Shown here in pieces: positions 51,265 through 60,519 of a stretch of 64,000 nt of DNA. Both the position numbers and the translations under genes were made by a program. The notes under the pieces are model-generated. The model made no database searches. It was given only the letters and a program-made list of their open reading frames with translations, and was not told the DNA's origin. Position 1 is the stretch's first letter. The number at the start of each line of letters is the position of its first letter. This DNA comes from Alphaproteobacteria bacterium (GTDB lineage Bacteria > Pseudomonadota > Alphaproteobacteria > Puniceispirillales > Puniceispirillaceae), in NCBI GenBank assembly GCA_016780775.1, contig JADHLI010000006.1, positions 51,987 through 115,986 of the forward strand, in the 5' to 3' direction.

Positions 51265-51931
51265 AGCTGTTCTATTTGATGCTTATGGCACCTTGTTGGA
51301 TGTAGATGCGGCGGCCGCACAATTAGCTGGTTCTGGTCGTTTTCCAAAATTGCAAAGCTGCTGGCCAGAATTAGCTTCTATTTGGCGCACCCGCCAGTTA
51401 AATTATACATGGCTACGCTCGCTTAGTGGCAGTTATAAACCTTTTTGGGAAATAACTTCAGATGCGCTGGATTATGCGATGGAAGCTCTTTGTTTGTCTG
51501 ATCCGGAAATGCGTGATGCCTTGCTCAAGCTGTATCGTGAGCTAGCTGCTTATGAAGATGCGGTAATAGCTCTGGATGCAGTTGCGGCCAAAGGCTTGCC
51601 AGCGGCAGTTTTATCAAACGGTAATCATGATATGTTGAAAAAAGCCTTTAGCGCCGCTGGTCTGATGGGCAAGCTAGATGCCCTGTTATCGGTTGAAGAT
51701 GTTGGTATTTTTAAACCTGCACCAGAGGTTTATCAGCTTGGGCTTGATCGCTATGATGCAAAGCCTGCAGAAATTGTGTTTGTCTCGTCAAATGGCTGGG
51801 ATGCTTGTGCAGCTGGGCAGTTTGGGTTTCAAGCCATTTGGGCTAACCGTGCCCAGATGCCCGTTGAACGCCTGCCAGATGCACCAAACCATATCATTCC
51901 AGATTTGCGCGCTTTAGCCCAATATCTATAA
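51257..51931 (+). CDS. Haloacid dehalogenase, type II ((S)-2-haloacid dehalogenase)
   Basis: A 224-residue HAD enzyme. Nucleophile Asp8 lies in LFDAYGTLLD; the type II signature W-R--QLNYTWLRSL (with the halide-binding Arg) and LSNGNHDML, the Lys of FKPAPEVYQLGL and VSSNGWDACAA are all present. This set is specific for hydrolytic 2-haloacid dehalogenases. It would detoxify or use short-chain 2-halo acids. It overlaps the DMT transporter gene by eight bases, so the two are co-translated and may share a substrate. Confidence 0.88.
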   Translation: MIKAVLFDAYGTLLDVDAAAAQLAGSGRFPKLQSCWPELASIWRTRQLNYTWLRSLSGSYKPFWEITSDALDYAMEALCLSDPEMRDALLKLYRELAAYEDAVIALDAVAAKGLPAAVLSNGNHDMLKKAFSAAGLMGKLDALLSVEDVGIFKPAPEVYQLGLDRYDAKPAEIVFVSSNGWDACAAGQFGFQAIWANRAQMPVERLPDAPNHIIPDLRALAQYL

Positions 51932-51973
51932 AAATCTAATGGTATCATAAAACACTATGTTCATCTAAAAGCT

Positions 51974-52543
51974 GTGCGGGTGCGTAAGCAGTTTATGATG
52001 AAAGTTCTTCGCATATTCTGCATGCTTGCCGCTTTTGGTGCAGCCTCTATTCAGGGGGGGATAGCTGCGTTCGCAAACAGTGCGGCAAATCCATCTGATT
52101 TTATTGAACCAGCAAGCACGCTTTCGCCAGAAGAGGTGGTGGAAATTCAGTTGCTGGGGCTACAAGCTGCCGGCACGGACAGGCGTGCTGGCATTGAACA
52201 GGTCTGGCGCTTTGCCCATCCTGATAACCGAAAAATGACAGGCCCTATCAGTCGCTTTTCTCAGCTTTTTGACCTGCCTGCTTATGCCCCGCTTATCGGT
52301 TTGCAGGACTATGTGATAAATGACCGGGCGCTAAGTAACACAGAAGCGCGCTTTGTTATCACCGTTCGTGCACGTGATGGTGCAGCTTATGGTTATGTCT
52401 GGACTTTGCGCACGCTGCCAGCTTCGCTTGCACCGGATGCAGATTATAAAGCTGATAACACGCAAGATGAAAGCGCGCCAGAAAACCAGCTTATCTGGAT
52501 GACTACAGCTGTTTCTGCCCCTTATGCTGGCGGTGGTAGCTAG
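51974..52543 (+). CDS. Exported DUF4864-like protein
   Basis: A 189-residue protein with an N-terminal signal segment (MKVLRIFCMLAAFGAA). The mature part follows the DUF4864 outline: SPEEVVEIQLLGLQAAG, then WRFAHPDNRKMTGPISRF and the end LIWMTTAVSAPY. Family members are periplasmic or organellar with unknown function. The start is uncertain (GTG 51974, ATG 51995 or 51998); none has a clear ribosome binding site. Confidence 0.65.
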   Translation: MRVRKQFMMKVLRIFCMLAAFGAASIQGGIAAFANSAANPSDFIEPASTLSPEEVVEIQLLGLQAAGTDRRAGIEQVWRFAHPDNRKMTGPISRFSQLFDLPAYAPLIGLQDYVINDRALSNTEARFVITVRARDGAAYGYVWTLRTLPASLAPDADYKADNTQDESAPENQLIWMTTAVSAPYAGGGS

Positions 52544-52593
52544 GCATCTGCCCTCTTCCCAGTAAGGGTTAACTGGGGTATAGAACAAGATTT

Positions 52594-53577
52594 ATGAACG
52601 CACCCCCTCTTTTTTCTCCTATCAGGGTATTTTTTGGCAAACTGCCACCGCTCTTGCTAGCAGCATGCCTGCTAACTGGCGGGATATCCATTATGGGATT
52701 ATCCGATAATCTGGTTCCGCTAGTTTCTGACGATATTGGTCTTGGGCAATATCATTTTCTGCGCTCGGCTATGTCTGTTGCGGTATTTCTGGTCTTGCGT
52801 GAATTTATTTCCTTCAGCTTGCGGCCTGTACGCTGGGGCCCTGTTTTATGGCGTGCGCTATTTTTGTCCCTATCCATGGCCCTGTTTTTTTCTGTGCTTT
52901 CTTTTCTACCAGTAGCCTTAGCCGGTGCCGGGTTATTTACCTCCCCTGTCTTTGTATTGTTATTTTCAGTGATTATTTTCAGGCTAAGACCTGGTTGGCG
53001 CCGGATAGTTGCAGTGGCGCTTGGCAGTTTTGGAGTATGGCTTATTTTGCGCCCAGATATGCAAGGCTTTAGCCCTATTCAAATTCTGCCTATCTTAGCA
53101 GGTGCTTTTTACGCAGGCGCTAGCCTTACAACGCGTCGATATTGTGCTAAGGAAAGTCCTTACACACTTTCAATGGCCTATTTTATCATGATCGGGATTA
53201 TTGGGTTTTTATGGGCGCTTGCGCTTGATCTTGGCAATATTTCAGGGGCAGATAAAACCGCTTTCTTACTGCGGGGGCTAGTTTGGCCAAATCCAGAAAT
53301 TTACTTCTGGGTAGCGGTGATGACAGGCCTGTCTGTGCTCGGTATCTTGATGATCACCAAGGCCTATCAAATGGCGGAAACCAGCTATATGAGCATTTTT
53401 GAATATAGCTATCTTATCTCGGCAGGTATAATTGGCTGGTTGTTGTGGGGAAATATTTTCAGGCTGGGTGAATTTGCTGGTATGGGCTTGATTGTAGCCG
53501 CTGGTCTGCTGGTGGTGTTTTCAGCAAGCTACATTACAGAACAGGGCACAGATAGGGCCTCTTCTAAAACTGACTAG
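52594..53577 (+). CDS. EamA/DMT-family transporter
   Basis: A 327-residue membrane protein with ten predicted membrane segments and two EamA domains, beginning with SIMGLSDNLVPLVSDDIG and including YAGASLTTRRYC and the C-terminal end GMGLIVAAGLLVVFSA. Start ATG 52594. It stands between the DUF4864-like protein and the FAH hydrolase; substrate unknown. It is the third of four DMT genes within 7 kb. Confidence 0.85.
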   Translation: MNAPPLFSPIRVFFGKLPPLLLAACLLTGGISIMGLSDNLVPLVSDDIGLGQYHFLRSAMSVAVFLVLREFISFSLRPVRWGPVLWRALFLSLSMALFFSVLSFLPVALAGAGLFTSPVFVLLFSVIIFRLRPGWRRIVAVALGSFGVWLILRPDMQGFSPIQILPILAGAFYAGASLTTRRYCAKESPYTLSMAYFIMIGIIGFLWALALDLGNISGADKTAFLLRGLVWPNPEIYFWVAVMTGLSVLGILMITKAYQMAETSYMSIFEYSYLISAGIIGWLLWGNIFRLGEFAGMGLIVAAGLLVVFSASYITEQGTDRASSKTD

Positions 53578-53735
53578 CAGGCTCTTTGGTAAAAAATTTA
53601 GTTGTCGTCTAGCCTGTTTTTATGGTTGATTGAAGAGGGGGTATTATTCATTTTCCAGCTCAGATCCTGCCGGTCACCTTTACTGGTCATGGAGTTGTGC
53701 ATCTCATTTATGTTTAAAAAAGTTAAGGGGTTATC

Positions 53736-54434
53736 ATGTCAAATTATGTAATCGCATCACATCCGCAAGCTGCTATTCCTGTTGCAGGTTCAGGAGATCA
53801 GTTTCCGGTTCGGCGTATTTTTTGTGTTGGGCGCAATTATGGTGAGCATGCCAAAGAGATGGGCTTTAGTGAAAAAGAGCCGCCTTTTTTCTTCACTAAG
53901 CCAGCAGATGCCATTGCTGAAAATGGCGCAACTATCCCTTATCCGCCACTAACAAGCGACCTGCATCATGAAATTGAAATGGTGATTGCGATAGGGAGGG
54001 ATGGTGCAAATATCCCTGCTGAACAAGCGATGGAACATATTTGGGGTGCGGGTGTTGGCATTGATTTTACCCGCCGTGATCAACAGATTGCGCACCGGGA
54101 AAAAGGCCGTCCATGGTGCTGGGGCAAAGCCTTTGATAATTCTGCACCAATGTCCAGCCTTCAGCCTTTATCTGCTTTGCCTGATGGTCAGAAAACGCTT
54201 GATAATGGTCAGATTTGGCTGCGCGTAAATGGGAAAATGCGCCAGCAAGCAGATTTGAGCGATATGATCTGGAATGTACGCGATATTATTGCTTTTTGTA
54301 GCCAGGCCGTAACGCTAAAAGCTGGCGATCTGATTATGACTGGAACGCCAGCTGGTGTCGGTGCGGTAACTGCCGGTGATGTGCTGGAAGGCGGGGTTGA
54401 AAATATTGGCGAGATAAAGGTCACGCTTTCATAA
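53736..54434 (+). CDS. Fumarylacetoacetate hydrolase (FAH) family protein
   Basis: A 232-residue FAH-fold enzyme; members cut C-C bonds in acylpyruvates, oxaloacetate or aromatic ring-cleavage products. The metal motif is HHEIEMVIAIG (Glu79, Glu81), with IFCVGRNYGEHAKE near the start and TGTPAGVGAV near the end. The likely role is acylpyruvase or oxaloacetate decarboxylase, but the substrate cannot be set by sequence. ATG 53736. The 158-base upstream region holds no other gene. Confidence 0.88.
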   Translation: MSNYVIASHPQAAIPVAGSGDQFPVRRIFCVGRNYGEHAKEMGFSEKEPPFFFTKPADAIAENGATIPYPPLTSDLHHEIEMVIAIGRDGANIPAEQAMEHIWGAGVGIDFTRRDQQIAHREKGRPWCWGKAFDNSAPMSSLQPLSALPDGQKTLDNGQIWLRVNGKMRQQADLSDMIWNVRDIIAFCSQAVTLKAGDLIMTGTPAGVGAVTAGDVLEGGVENIGEIKVTLS

Positions 54435-54482
54435 AAACCAGACCCTTTTGAGGTATTAGAAGCGAGTAAATAGGCGTGATGC

Positions 54483-55496
54483 ATGATACCCCTTGATATT
54501 CCAGTTCCGGAAACAGGTAAATTAACGCAGCTTGCAGACGATTTATATTGGGCGCGTTTCGATTTGCCATTCCGGCTTAATCATATCAATTTATATATGC
54601 TGGATACACAAGATGGCTGGTGTCTTATCGATGCTGGGGTGAATAATGAGGTCACCGCGGCTCACTGGCATATGTTGCTGGAGGGCCCGCTTTCTGGCCA
54701 ACCTGTCGCTTTTATTCTTATAACGCATCATCATGTTGATCATATGGGCTATGCTGGGGCACTAGCATCACTAACGGGCGCGCCTTGCTTTGCCAGCTCA
54801 GATGAAGCGGTACATGGGCATTGGCTGTATGATCTAGCGCCGCAAGAATTTGGGGCTATCTTGTCACGTACCTATCGCTGGTATGGCCTGCCAGCAGAAA
54901 TTGCCCAACGCGTTGCCCAGAATGGCAGCCGTTACCGTGCTAATGCTAGCCCATTGCCGATATTCCAAGAAATTACAGCAGGTGAGGTTATTCACACCCG
55001 CGCAGGCGCATGGGAAGTACGTATTGATACCGGTCATTCAGATGCTCAAATCAGCCTGATGGATTGTCAGCGCAACCTGTTTTTAAGTGTTGATTTTCTC
55101 CTGCCGCGGATATCGCCTAACATTTCTGCCGATATTCGAAATCCTGATTTTGATTCGCTCTCTCATTATTTTACCTATCTTGAAGAAATGACTTCTCTGC
55201 CAGCAGATATGTCTATTTTTCCAGGTCATGATTGGCCATTTCGTGATGGCGGTGCGCGCGCAACTATCTTGATCGAACATCACCATGAACGTCTACAGCA
55301 GCTAGAAGATGCTGCACAAAACCAGCCTCTTAGTGTGGCATTAGCGATGGATGTATTATTTGGGCGCGCATTTGGCGATCATGAATTATATTTTGCCTCT
55401 GGTGAAGCGCGCGCGCATCTAACCCATCTTGTTGCCACAGGCCGCTTACAGATTAAACGGCACGATAAGGGGCATGATTTATATGTGCCAGTTTAA
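54483..55496 (+). CDS. Metallo-beta-lactamase-fold hydrolase
   Basis: A 337-residue MBL-fold enzyme. The zinc motif HHHVDH gives HxHxDH (His82, His84, Asp86, His87), with later ligands in DTGHSDAQI, LLPRIS region and FPGHDWPF. A C-terminal winged-helix-like part (THLVATGRLQI) is typical of the MBL/LACTB2-like hydrolases. Substrate unknown. ATG 54483 lies 48 bases after the FAH gene. Confidence 0.87.
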   Translation: MIPLDIPVPETGKLTQLADDLYWARFDLPFRLNHINLYMLDTQDGWCLIDAGVNNEVTAAHWHMLLEGPLSGQPVAFILITHHHVDHMGYAGALASLTGAPCFASSDEAVHGHWLYDLAPQEFGAILSRTYRWYGLPAEIAQRVAQNGSRYRANASPLPIFQEITAGEVIHTRAGAWEVRIDTGHSDAQISLMDCQRNLFLSVDFLLPRISPNISADIRNPDFDSLSHYFTYLEEMTSLPADMSIFPGHDWPFRDGGARATILIEHHHERLQQLEDAAQNQPLSVALAMDVLFGRAFGDHELYFASGEARAHLTHLVATGRLQIKRHDKGHDLYVPV

Positions 55497-55514
55497 AATG
55501 AAGCGGCAGCAGTG

Positions 55515-56381
55515 ATGCTCAGAGGCTTTCCTTTAATATTTGTACTCTTATGGGCGTCTGCTTTTATAACCGGCAAGGTGATTGTTCAAGATGCTAGCCC
55601 CTTTGCTTCGCTCGGGTTTAGGTTTGCTATAGTCGCACTAGGGTTTTTAATTTTTGCGCTGATTATAAAAGAGAAGGTGCGGGCCCCGCTAACAGATATT
55701 TTAGAAGCAGGTGCGACAGGCATGCTGTTTCATGGGCTTTATTTAGGCGGGGTATTTTTCGCAATTTCTAAAGGTATGCCTGCTGGTATGGCAGCTTTAC
55801 TGGTTTCCTTGCAGCCTGTTTTAACAGGCGCTCTTGCGGGGCCTGTGCTGGGTGAGCAGGTCACATGGCGGCAATGGCTTGGTATTGCGCTTGGCTTTGG
55901 CGGGGCAGCAGCCGTCTTAGGTCTTGATATCGGCATCAGCTTTCCAATAATCGCTTTTGCTTCGGCAATGACAGGCCTTATCGCAGTAACTATTGGCACG
56001 CTTTGGCAGAAAAAGCTTAGTGGCAAGTTGCCTTTGTCTGTATCAAACTTTTATCAAGCCCTGGCTGCCTGCATCTTTCATCTAGGTGTAATGACATTAT
56101 TCGAAACACCTTTTATCAATTTCACATCTGAATTTATCTATGCGATGGGTTGGCAGATTTTAGCTGTCTCCTTTGGTGCTTTTACGATTTTAATGTATTT
56201 GATAAAAATTGGTTCTGCCAGCCAGACAGCCACCTTGTTTTTTCTGGTGCCTCCTGTATCGGCTGTGATGGGATATTTGTTTTTAGGAGAGGCGCTGAGC
56301 GTTATCGATATATTGGGTCTTATCGCTGCTACCATAGGTGTTTATATTGCCACTTCTGGCCCGTCTGCTGCGGCGCGGTGA
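55515..56381 (+). CDS. EamA/DMT-family transporter
   Basis: A 288-residue protein with ten predicted membrane segments; the first EamA repeat begins LLWASAFITGKVIVQDASPF and the second includes LIAVTIGTLWQKKLSGKLP. ATG 55515 (or GTG 55512), 18 bases after the MBL gene. The C-terminal end is the usual GLIAATIGVYIATSGP. Fourth DMT gene in the block; substrate unknown. Confidence 0.85.
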   Translation: MLRGFPLIFVLLWASAFITGKVIVQDASPFASLGFRFAIVALGFLIFALIIKEKVRAPLTDILEAGATGMLFHGLYLGGVFFAISKGMPAGMAALLVSLQPVLTGALAGPVLGEQVTWRQWLGIALGFGGAAAVLGLDIGISFPIIAFASAMTGLIAVTIGTLWQKKLSGKLPLSVSNFYQALAACIFHLGVMTLFETPFINFTSEFIYAMGWQILAVSFGAFTILMYLIKIGSASQTATLFFLVPPVSAVMGYLFLGEALSVIDILGLIAATIGVYIATSGPSAAAR

Positions 56382-56403
56382 AAAAAAAATTTACAGGAAA
56401 ATT

Positions 56404-56433
56404 TTGACAAGCAGGACAGGCTCGGCCGATAGT
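56404..56433 (+). promoter_or_regulatory. Candidate sigma-70 promoter for the rhodanese gene
   Basis: A perfect -35 TTGACA (56404-56409) and GATAGT (56428-56433) are 18 bases apart, about 40 bases before the rhodanese start codon. Confidence 0.45.
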
Positions 56434-56472
56434 TATAAGCCTACTTTTTATTTTTGAATTTATGGAGACACT

Positions 56473-56850
56473 ATGTCAAAGACTGCACAAGATTTTCTCG
56501 CAGAAGCGAATGCTATCGTATCAAAAATTGATACAGACGCTGGTATCGCCCGTCATGGTCAGGCCAATGTGGTCTTTGTTGATGTGCGTGATGGTATGGA
56601 TATTGCCAAAACAGGTACGATTGCAGGTGCTTTGCGAATCCCACGTGGCTTTATCGAATTTGCTGCTGATGATAATACCCAGTTTCACCAGCCAGCTATG
56701 CAAAAAGACGCAGAAGTGATTTTGATTTGTGCGGCAGGTGGGCAGGCAGCGCTTGCCGGAAAGACACTGGTTGAAATGGGCTATCAGAATGTATCGAATG
56801 TGGGCGGGTTTGGCGCTTGGAAAGAACAGGGCGGGCCGGTAGAGGCGTGA
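56473..56850 (+). CDS. Single-domain rhodanese
   Basis: A 125-residue rhodanese homology domain protein. The strand FVDVRDGMD (35-43) and the active-site loop ICAAGGQAAL with Cys86 are intact, and NVGGFGAWK follows. It may transfer sulfane sulfur; the physiological acceptor is unknown. It has its own candidate promoter and lies before the FAD/NAD(P) protein. Confidence 0.88.
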   Translation: MSKTAQDFLAEANAIVSKIDTDAGIARHGQANVVFVDVRDGMDIAKTGTIAGALRIPRGFIEFAADDNTQFHQPAMQKDAEVILICAAGGQAALAGKTLVEMGYQNVSNVGGFGAWKEQGGPVEA

Positions 56851-56887
56851 CCACTCCTTTATTCTTTTAGCTTAGGAGGCGTGAGGA

Positions 56888-58240
56888 GTGTCCGCGCAGT
56901 CCCTAGATAGTGCCGCGCATCCGCTAGTCATTATTGGCAGTGGATTTGCCAGCTTTTGTCTGGCAGCGCATTTGCTAGAAACGCACGCCTTAAAGCCCAC
57001 GGATATCACCATTATTGGCCCACCTCCCTTTGGGTATGGTGCTGCTTATAGCTGCACGCATGGTGATTATAGGCTAAATGTCAGAGCCCAAATAATGCGT
57101 ATATTTGCTGACCAGCCAGATGATTTTCTGAGTTGGGCGGCCACAGAAATAGAAGATAGCGAGGCGCATAATCCTCAAGGAGCCTTTTACAGGCGGTCTG
57201 ATTTTGCGCGTTATCTCTCGCATCTTAGCAAGCGCATAAAGGGCTTTGATAAGCTGAATTTTATCAACAGCCATGTCGCTTCTCTAGGGCGGCAGGAAAA
57301 GGGCTGGCAGCTCAATCTTGCTTCTGGTGACAGCCTTATCGCTCATCAGCTAGTTCTGGCAACAGGCAATCCTGTGCCGCGTTGGCCATGTGATATCCCT
57401 GCCGGCCTGTCAGCAGAAAAGGTGGTGGAAATACCGTGGTCTGGAAAATGGCTGGAATGCGTCGATATAAGAGATAAAGTTGTTTTTGTTGGCGGCGGGC
57501 TAACCGCGATGGATGGCATTTATAGTCTGGCAAAAAAAGGACATATGGGCAGAATTGAGATTGTGATGCCCTTCCCTGTTTTACCGCCAAAACAAACGGA
57601 CTGGAAAATTGAAACGCCTGTTAGGTGGCCAGATGATATCTCTTCAGCTAGCCAGTTTTTGAAATTTTTCTCAAACACGCTAGGGTCACGAAATTGGACA
57701 GACCCGGCTTGGCAATCTCGTTTTGAAGCGCTTCGCATAGATTTAAATTCTGCATGGCAAGGCTTGGACGATACAGCGAAAAAACAGCTATTGCGGCATA
57801 TGGGGCATTGGTGGCAATTAGCGCGGTTCAGATCTGCACCCCAAAATTTTGATGCCGCCCAAGCGATGATTAATAAAGGCCAGCTTCACCTGATTAAGGG
57901 CCGGGTTAGCGGTTTGAAAGAGCAAGGGAGTAAGCTTATTGTGCGCTTGCAAGATGGTGGTGAGCTAGCTGCAGACAAGGTGGTAAATTGCACTGGACCT
58001 GCGGGTTGTCCCCTGATTGCAAATTTGCTGGAGGCAGAAATCATTGCCCCAGATATCAGCCAGCGCGGCGCGCGCATTGCCCCTGATTACAAAGTACTAG
58101 ATAGCCTGAAAAAACCTTATGACAATTTACATGCCCTCGGTGCGATGACGGCGAACAGCCTGGGCGATGTTATTGGAGCCGGCACTATCGCCAAGCAGGC
58201 AGAAAAGCTTGCGGCTATTTTAGCACCGCTATTTCGTTAG
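56888..58240 (+). CDS. FAD/NAD(P)-binding oxidoreductase (NAD_binding_9 type)
   Basis: A 450-residue flavoprotein with the dinucleotide motif IIGSGFASFCLA near residue 14, GYGAAYS and a motif of the family in YRLNVRAQIM. A second dinucleotide segment is VVFVGGGLTAMDGI near residue 200. The overall pattern resembles pfam13454 proteins and lysine/ornithine-monooxygenase-like oxidoreductases. GTG 56888 has an excellent AGGAGG site. Reaction unknown; 37 bases separate it from the rhodanese, so the two may be one transcript. Confidence 0.8.
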   Translation: MSAQSLDSAAHPLVIIGSGFASFCLAAHLLETHALKPTDITIIGPPPFGYGAAYSCTHGDYRLNVRAQIMRIFADQPDDFLSWAATEIEDSEAHNPQGAFYRRSDFARYLSHLSKRIKGFDKLNFINSHVASLGRQEKGWQLNLASGDSLIAHQLVLATGNPVPRWPCDIPAGLSAEKVVEIPWSGKWLECVDIRDKVVFVGGGLTAMDGIYSLAKKGHMGRIEIVMPFPVLPPKQTDWKIETPVRWPDDISSASQFLKFFSNTLGSRNWTDPAWQSRFEALRIDLNSAWQGLDDTAKKQLLRHMGHWWQLARFRSAPQNFDAAQAMINKGQLHLIKGRVSGLKEQGSKLIVRLQDGGELAADKVVNCTGPAGCPLIANLLEAEIIAPDISQRGARIAPDYKVLDSLKKPYDNLHALGAMTANSLGDVIGAGTIAKQAEKLAAILAPLFR

Positions 58241-58246
58241 GTAGGA

Positions 58247-58262
58247 AAGAGATATATCTCTT
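58247..58262. promoter_or_regulatory. 16-bp perfect palindrome upstream of the HpsN-like gene
   Basis: AAGAGATATATCTCTT (58247-58262) is fully self-complementary and lies about 96 bases before the HpsN-like start, in a 118-base spacer. A longer bracket, GTAGG (58241-58245) and CCTAC (58286-58290), encloses it. No T run follows, which argues for an operator over a terminator. A possible -10 TATAAA lies at 58291-58296. Confidence 0.4.
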
Positions 58263-58358
58263 CTTTCAAAAAAGAACTTTTCTCGCCTACTATAAAGGCT
58301 ACATTAAGAAGAGGGTTAAGGCGCAACTAAGAAAGCGCATATTTTATGAGGGATTTTC

Positions 58359-59669
58359 ATGGCTATTCGGTATTTGAAAAACGGTAAAACAGAAACAGCA
58401 CGCGCAGAAGATGATGCACAAGTTAGACAGAATGTCGAAGAAATTTTGGCATCTATCGAAACAGAAGGTGATGCTGCGGTTCGCAGCCTATCGGAAAAAT
58501 TTGATAAATATAGCCCAGTAGCTTTCCGCCTTTCTGCTTCGGAAATTGAAGCGCTGATGGCACAAGTGTCCGACCGCGATATGGAAGATTTGAAATTTGC
58601 CCAAGAGCAGGTCAGAAAATTTGCCCAGATTCAACGCGATAGTATGCGCGATGTAGAGGTGGAAACCCTACCAGGTGTTATTCTGGGGCATAAAAATATT
58701 CCAGTGCAGTCGGTTGGGTGTTATGTGCCTGGCGGTAAGTTCCCAATGGTGGCTTCTGCACACATGTCTGTGGCAACTGCTTCGGTAGCGGGTGTACCGC
58801 GTATCGTTGCCGCCACCCCGCCTTTCAATGGCGCGCCAAATCCAGCTGTTATCGCTGCGATGCATTTAGGCGGTGCGCATGAAATTTATGTATTAGGCGG
58901 AATACAGGCCGTTGGGGCCATGGCGCTGGGTACGCAAACAATTGACCCTGTGCATATGTTGGTGGGGCCTGGGAATGCTTATGTGGCTGAAGCTAAACGT
59001 CAGCTTTATGGAAGGGTAGGCATCGATTTATTTGCTGGCCCTACCGAGACGATGGTGATCGCAGATGAGAGCGTTGATGCAGAGTTATGTGCCACTGATC
59101 TTTTGGGTCAGGCGGAGCATGGCTATAACTCGCCAGCTGTTTTGTTGACCAATTCTGAAAAATTAGCACGCGAGACCCTTAGCGAGATTGATAGGCTTTT
59201 AGCTATTCTGCCAACCACAGATACAGCGTCTGTCAGCTGGCAGGATTATGGTGAGGTGATTGTATGTGACACCTATGATGAAATGCTTGAAGTTGCAGAT
59301 GATATTGCCTCAGAGCATGTTCAGGTCATGACTGACAGAGACGATTGGTTTTTGGAAAATATGACTTGTTATGGAGCCTTATTTTTAGGTGCGCGCACTA
59401 ATGTTGCGAACGGTGATAAGGTTATTGGCACTAATCACACCCTGCCAACAAAAAAGGCTGGGCGCTATACAGGCGGATTATGGGTAGGTAAATTTCTTAA
59501 AACCCACAGCTATCAGAAAGTAATGACAGATGAAGCCGCTGCAATGATAGGGGCGTATGGCTCGCGTTTGTGTATGCTGGAAGGGTTTGTCGGACATGCA
59601 GAGCAGTGCAATATCAGGGTGCGCCGATATGGTGGCCAGAATGTACCTTATGGCGAGGCCGCCGAATAA
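58359..59669 (+). CDS. Histidinol-dehydrogenase-family protein, HpsN (sulfopropanediol dehydrogenase)-like
   Basis: A 436-residue member of the HisD family. Zinc and catalytic residues are conserved: Gln251 and His254 ([12 protein letters not shown]), Glu319-His320 (ASEHVQV), Asp353 (NGDKVIG) and His413 (GHAEQCN). But it lacks typical HisD substrate-site wording (GPNHVLPT is [14 protein letters not shown] is GQAEHG) and is not near his genes. These forms match the HpsN branch, which oxidises (R)-2,3-dihydroxypropane-1-sulfonate to sulfolactate in marine bacteria. The downstream SDR, RraA-like and Ldh2-type genes fit an oxidative route for a C3 hydroxy-acid or sulfonate. The exact substrate is inference; suyAB and a transporter are not in the window. 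Confidence 0.8.
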   Translation: MAIRYLKNGKTETARAEDDAQVRQNVEEILASIETEGDAAVRSLSEKFDKYSPVAFRLSASEIEALMAQVSDRDMEDLKFAQEQVRKFAQIQRDSMRDVEVETLPGVILGHKNIPVQSVGCYVPGGKFPMVASAHMSVATASVAGVPRIVAATPPFNGAPNPAVIAAMHLGGAHEIYVLGGIQAVGAMALGTQTIDPVHMLVGPGNAYVAEAKRQLYGRVGIDLFAGPTETMVIADESVDAELCATDLLGQAEHGYNSPAVLLTNSEKLARETLSEIDRLLAILPTTDTASVSWQDYGEVIVCDTYDEMLEVADDIASEHVQVMTDRDDWFLENMTCYGALFLGARTNVANGDKVIGTNHTLPTKKAGRYTGGLWVGKFLKTHSYQKVMTDEAAAMIGAYGSRLCMLEGFVGHAEQCNIRVRRYGGQNVPYGEAAE

Positions 59670-59709
59670 GCGGCAATCCATATAAATTACATCAAGAAAG
59701 TTTAAACAT

Positions 59710-60474
59710 ATGGAACTTCCTAAAACCCCTGCTTTTCGCCTTGATGGACGGCGTGCACTTATTACTGGCGCGTCATCTGGTATCGGGCTTGGCTGTGCAG
59801 CTGCCCTAGCTGAATATGGCGCAGATGTTGTTGTCGCAGCGCGATCTAAAGATAAGCTAGATGATTTTGTTGCCGCTGCTAGAGATGCTGGCTTATCTGC
59901 CAGTGCTGCTATTATGGATGTTAGTGATTTAGCGCAAATGCAAGAAAGCTTGGACGCGCTAGGCCATTTTGATATTCTGGTTAATTCGGCCGGAATAGCT
60001 AAACATAGCCCGGCTCTAGATACAAAAGCAGATAATTTTGATGCTGTAATGGATGTAAATTTGCGCGGCGCTTATTTTCTTTCGCAAGCTATTGCTCGCC
60101 AGTTGATAGATGCTGGCAAGCCCGGATCTATCATCAATATAACCTCGCAAATGGCGCATGTTGGCGGTATGGAAAGATCTGTTTATTGCGCATCTAAATT
60201 TGGTGTTGAGGGTTTTACCAAAGCAATGGCGATTGAATGGGGACAGTTTGGTGTGCGTATTAACACGGTCTGCCCGACTTTTGTGCGTACCGCCCTTACT
60301 CAGTCGACATTTGATGACCCTGAAAAACGCGCATGGATTATGGGCAAGATTAAATTAGGCCGCGTAGCAGAGGTTGAAGATATTATGGGCAGCGTTGTGT
60401 TTCTAGCCTCAGATGCAGCCGCCATGATAACAGGTACCAGCCTGCTAGTTGATGGTGGGTGGACAGCAGAATAA
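59710..60474 (+). CDS. Short-chain dehydrogenase/reductase
   Basis: A 254-residue classical SDR. The cofactor motif GASSGIGLG is at residues 20-28, NSAGIA near 96, and the active site Tyr159-x3-Lys163 lies in YCASKFG with Ser about 13 residues before it. The end ITGTSLLVDGGW is standard. It starts at ATG 59710, 41 bases after the HpsN-like gene. HpsO and HpsP of the DHPS pathway are SDR enzymes, so the position is consistent, but SDR substrates cannot be read from sequence. Confidence 0.88.
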   Translation: MELPKTPAFRLDGRRALITGASSGIGLGCAAALAEYGADVVVAARSKDKLDDFVAAARDAGLSASAAIMDVSDLAQMQESLDALGHFDILVNSAGIAKHSPALDTKADNFDAVMDVNLRGAYFLSQAIARQLIDAGKPGSIINITSQMAHVGGMERSVYCASKFGVEGFTKAMAIEWGQFGVRINTVCPTFVRTALTQSTFDDPEKRAWIMGKIKLGRVAEVEDIMGSVVFLASDAAAMITGTSLLVDGGWTAE

Positions 60475-60519
60475 ATTTGTTACTGATATTCTAAATATTT
60501 ACAGGGGAGTAAGCAGCTA

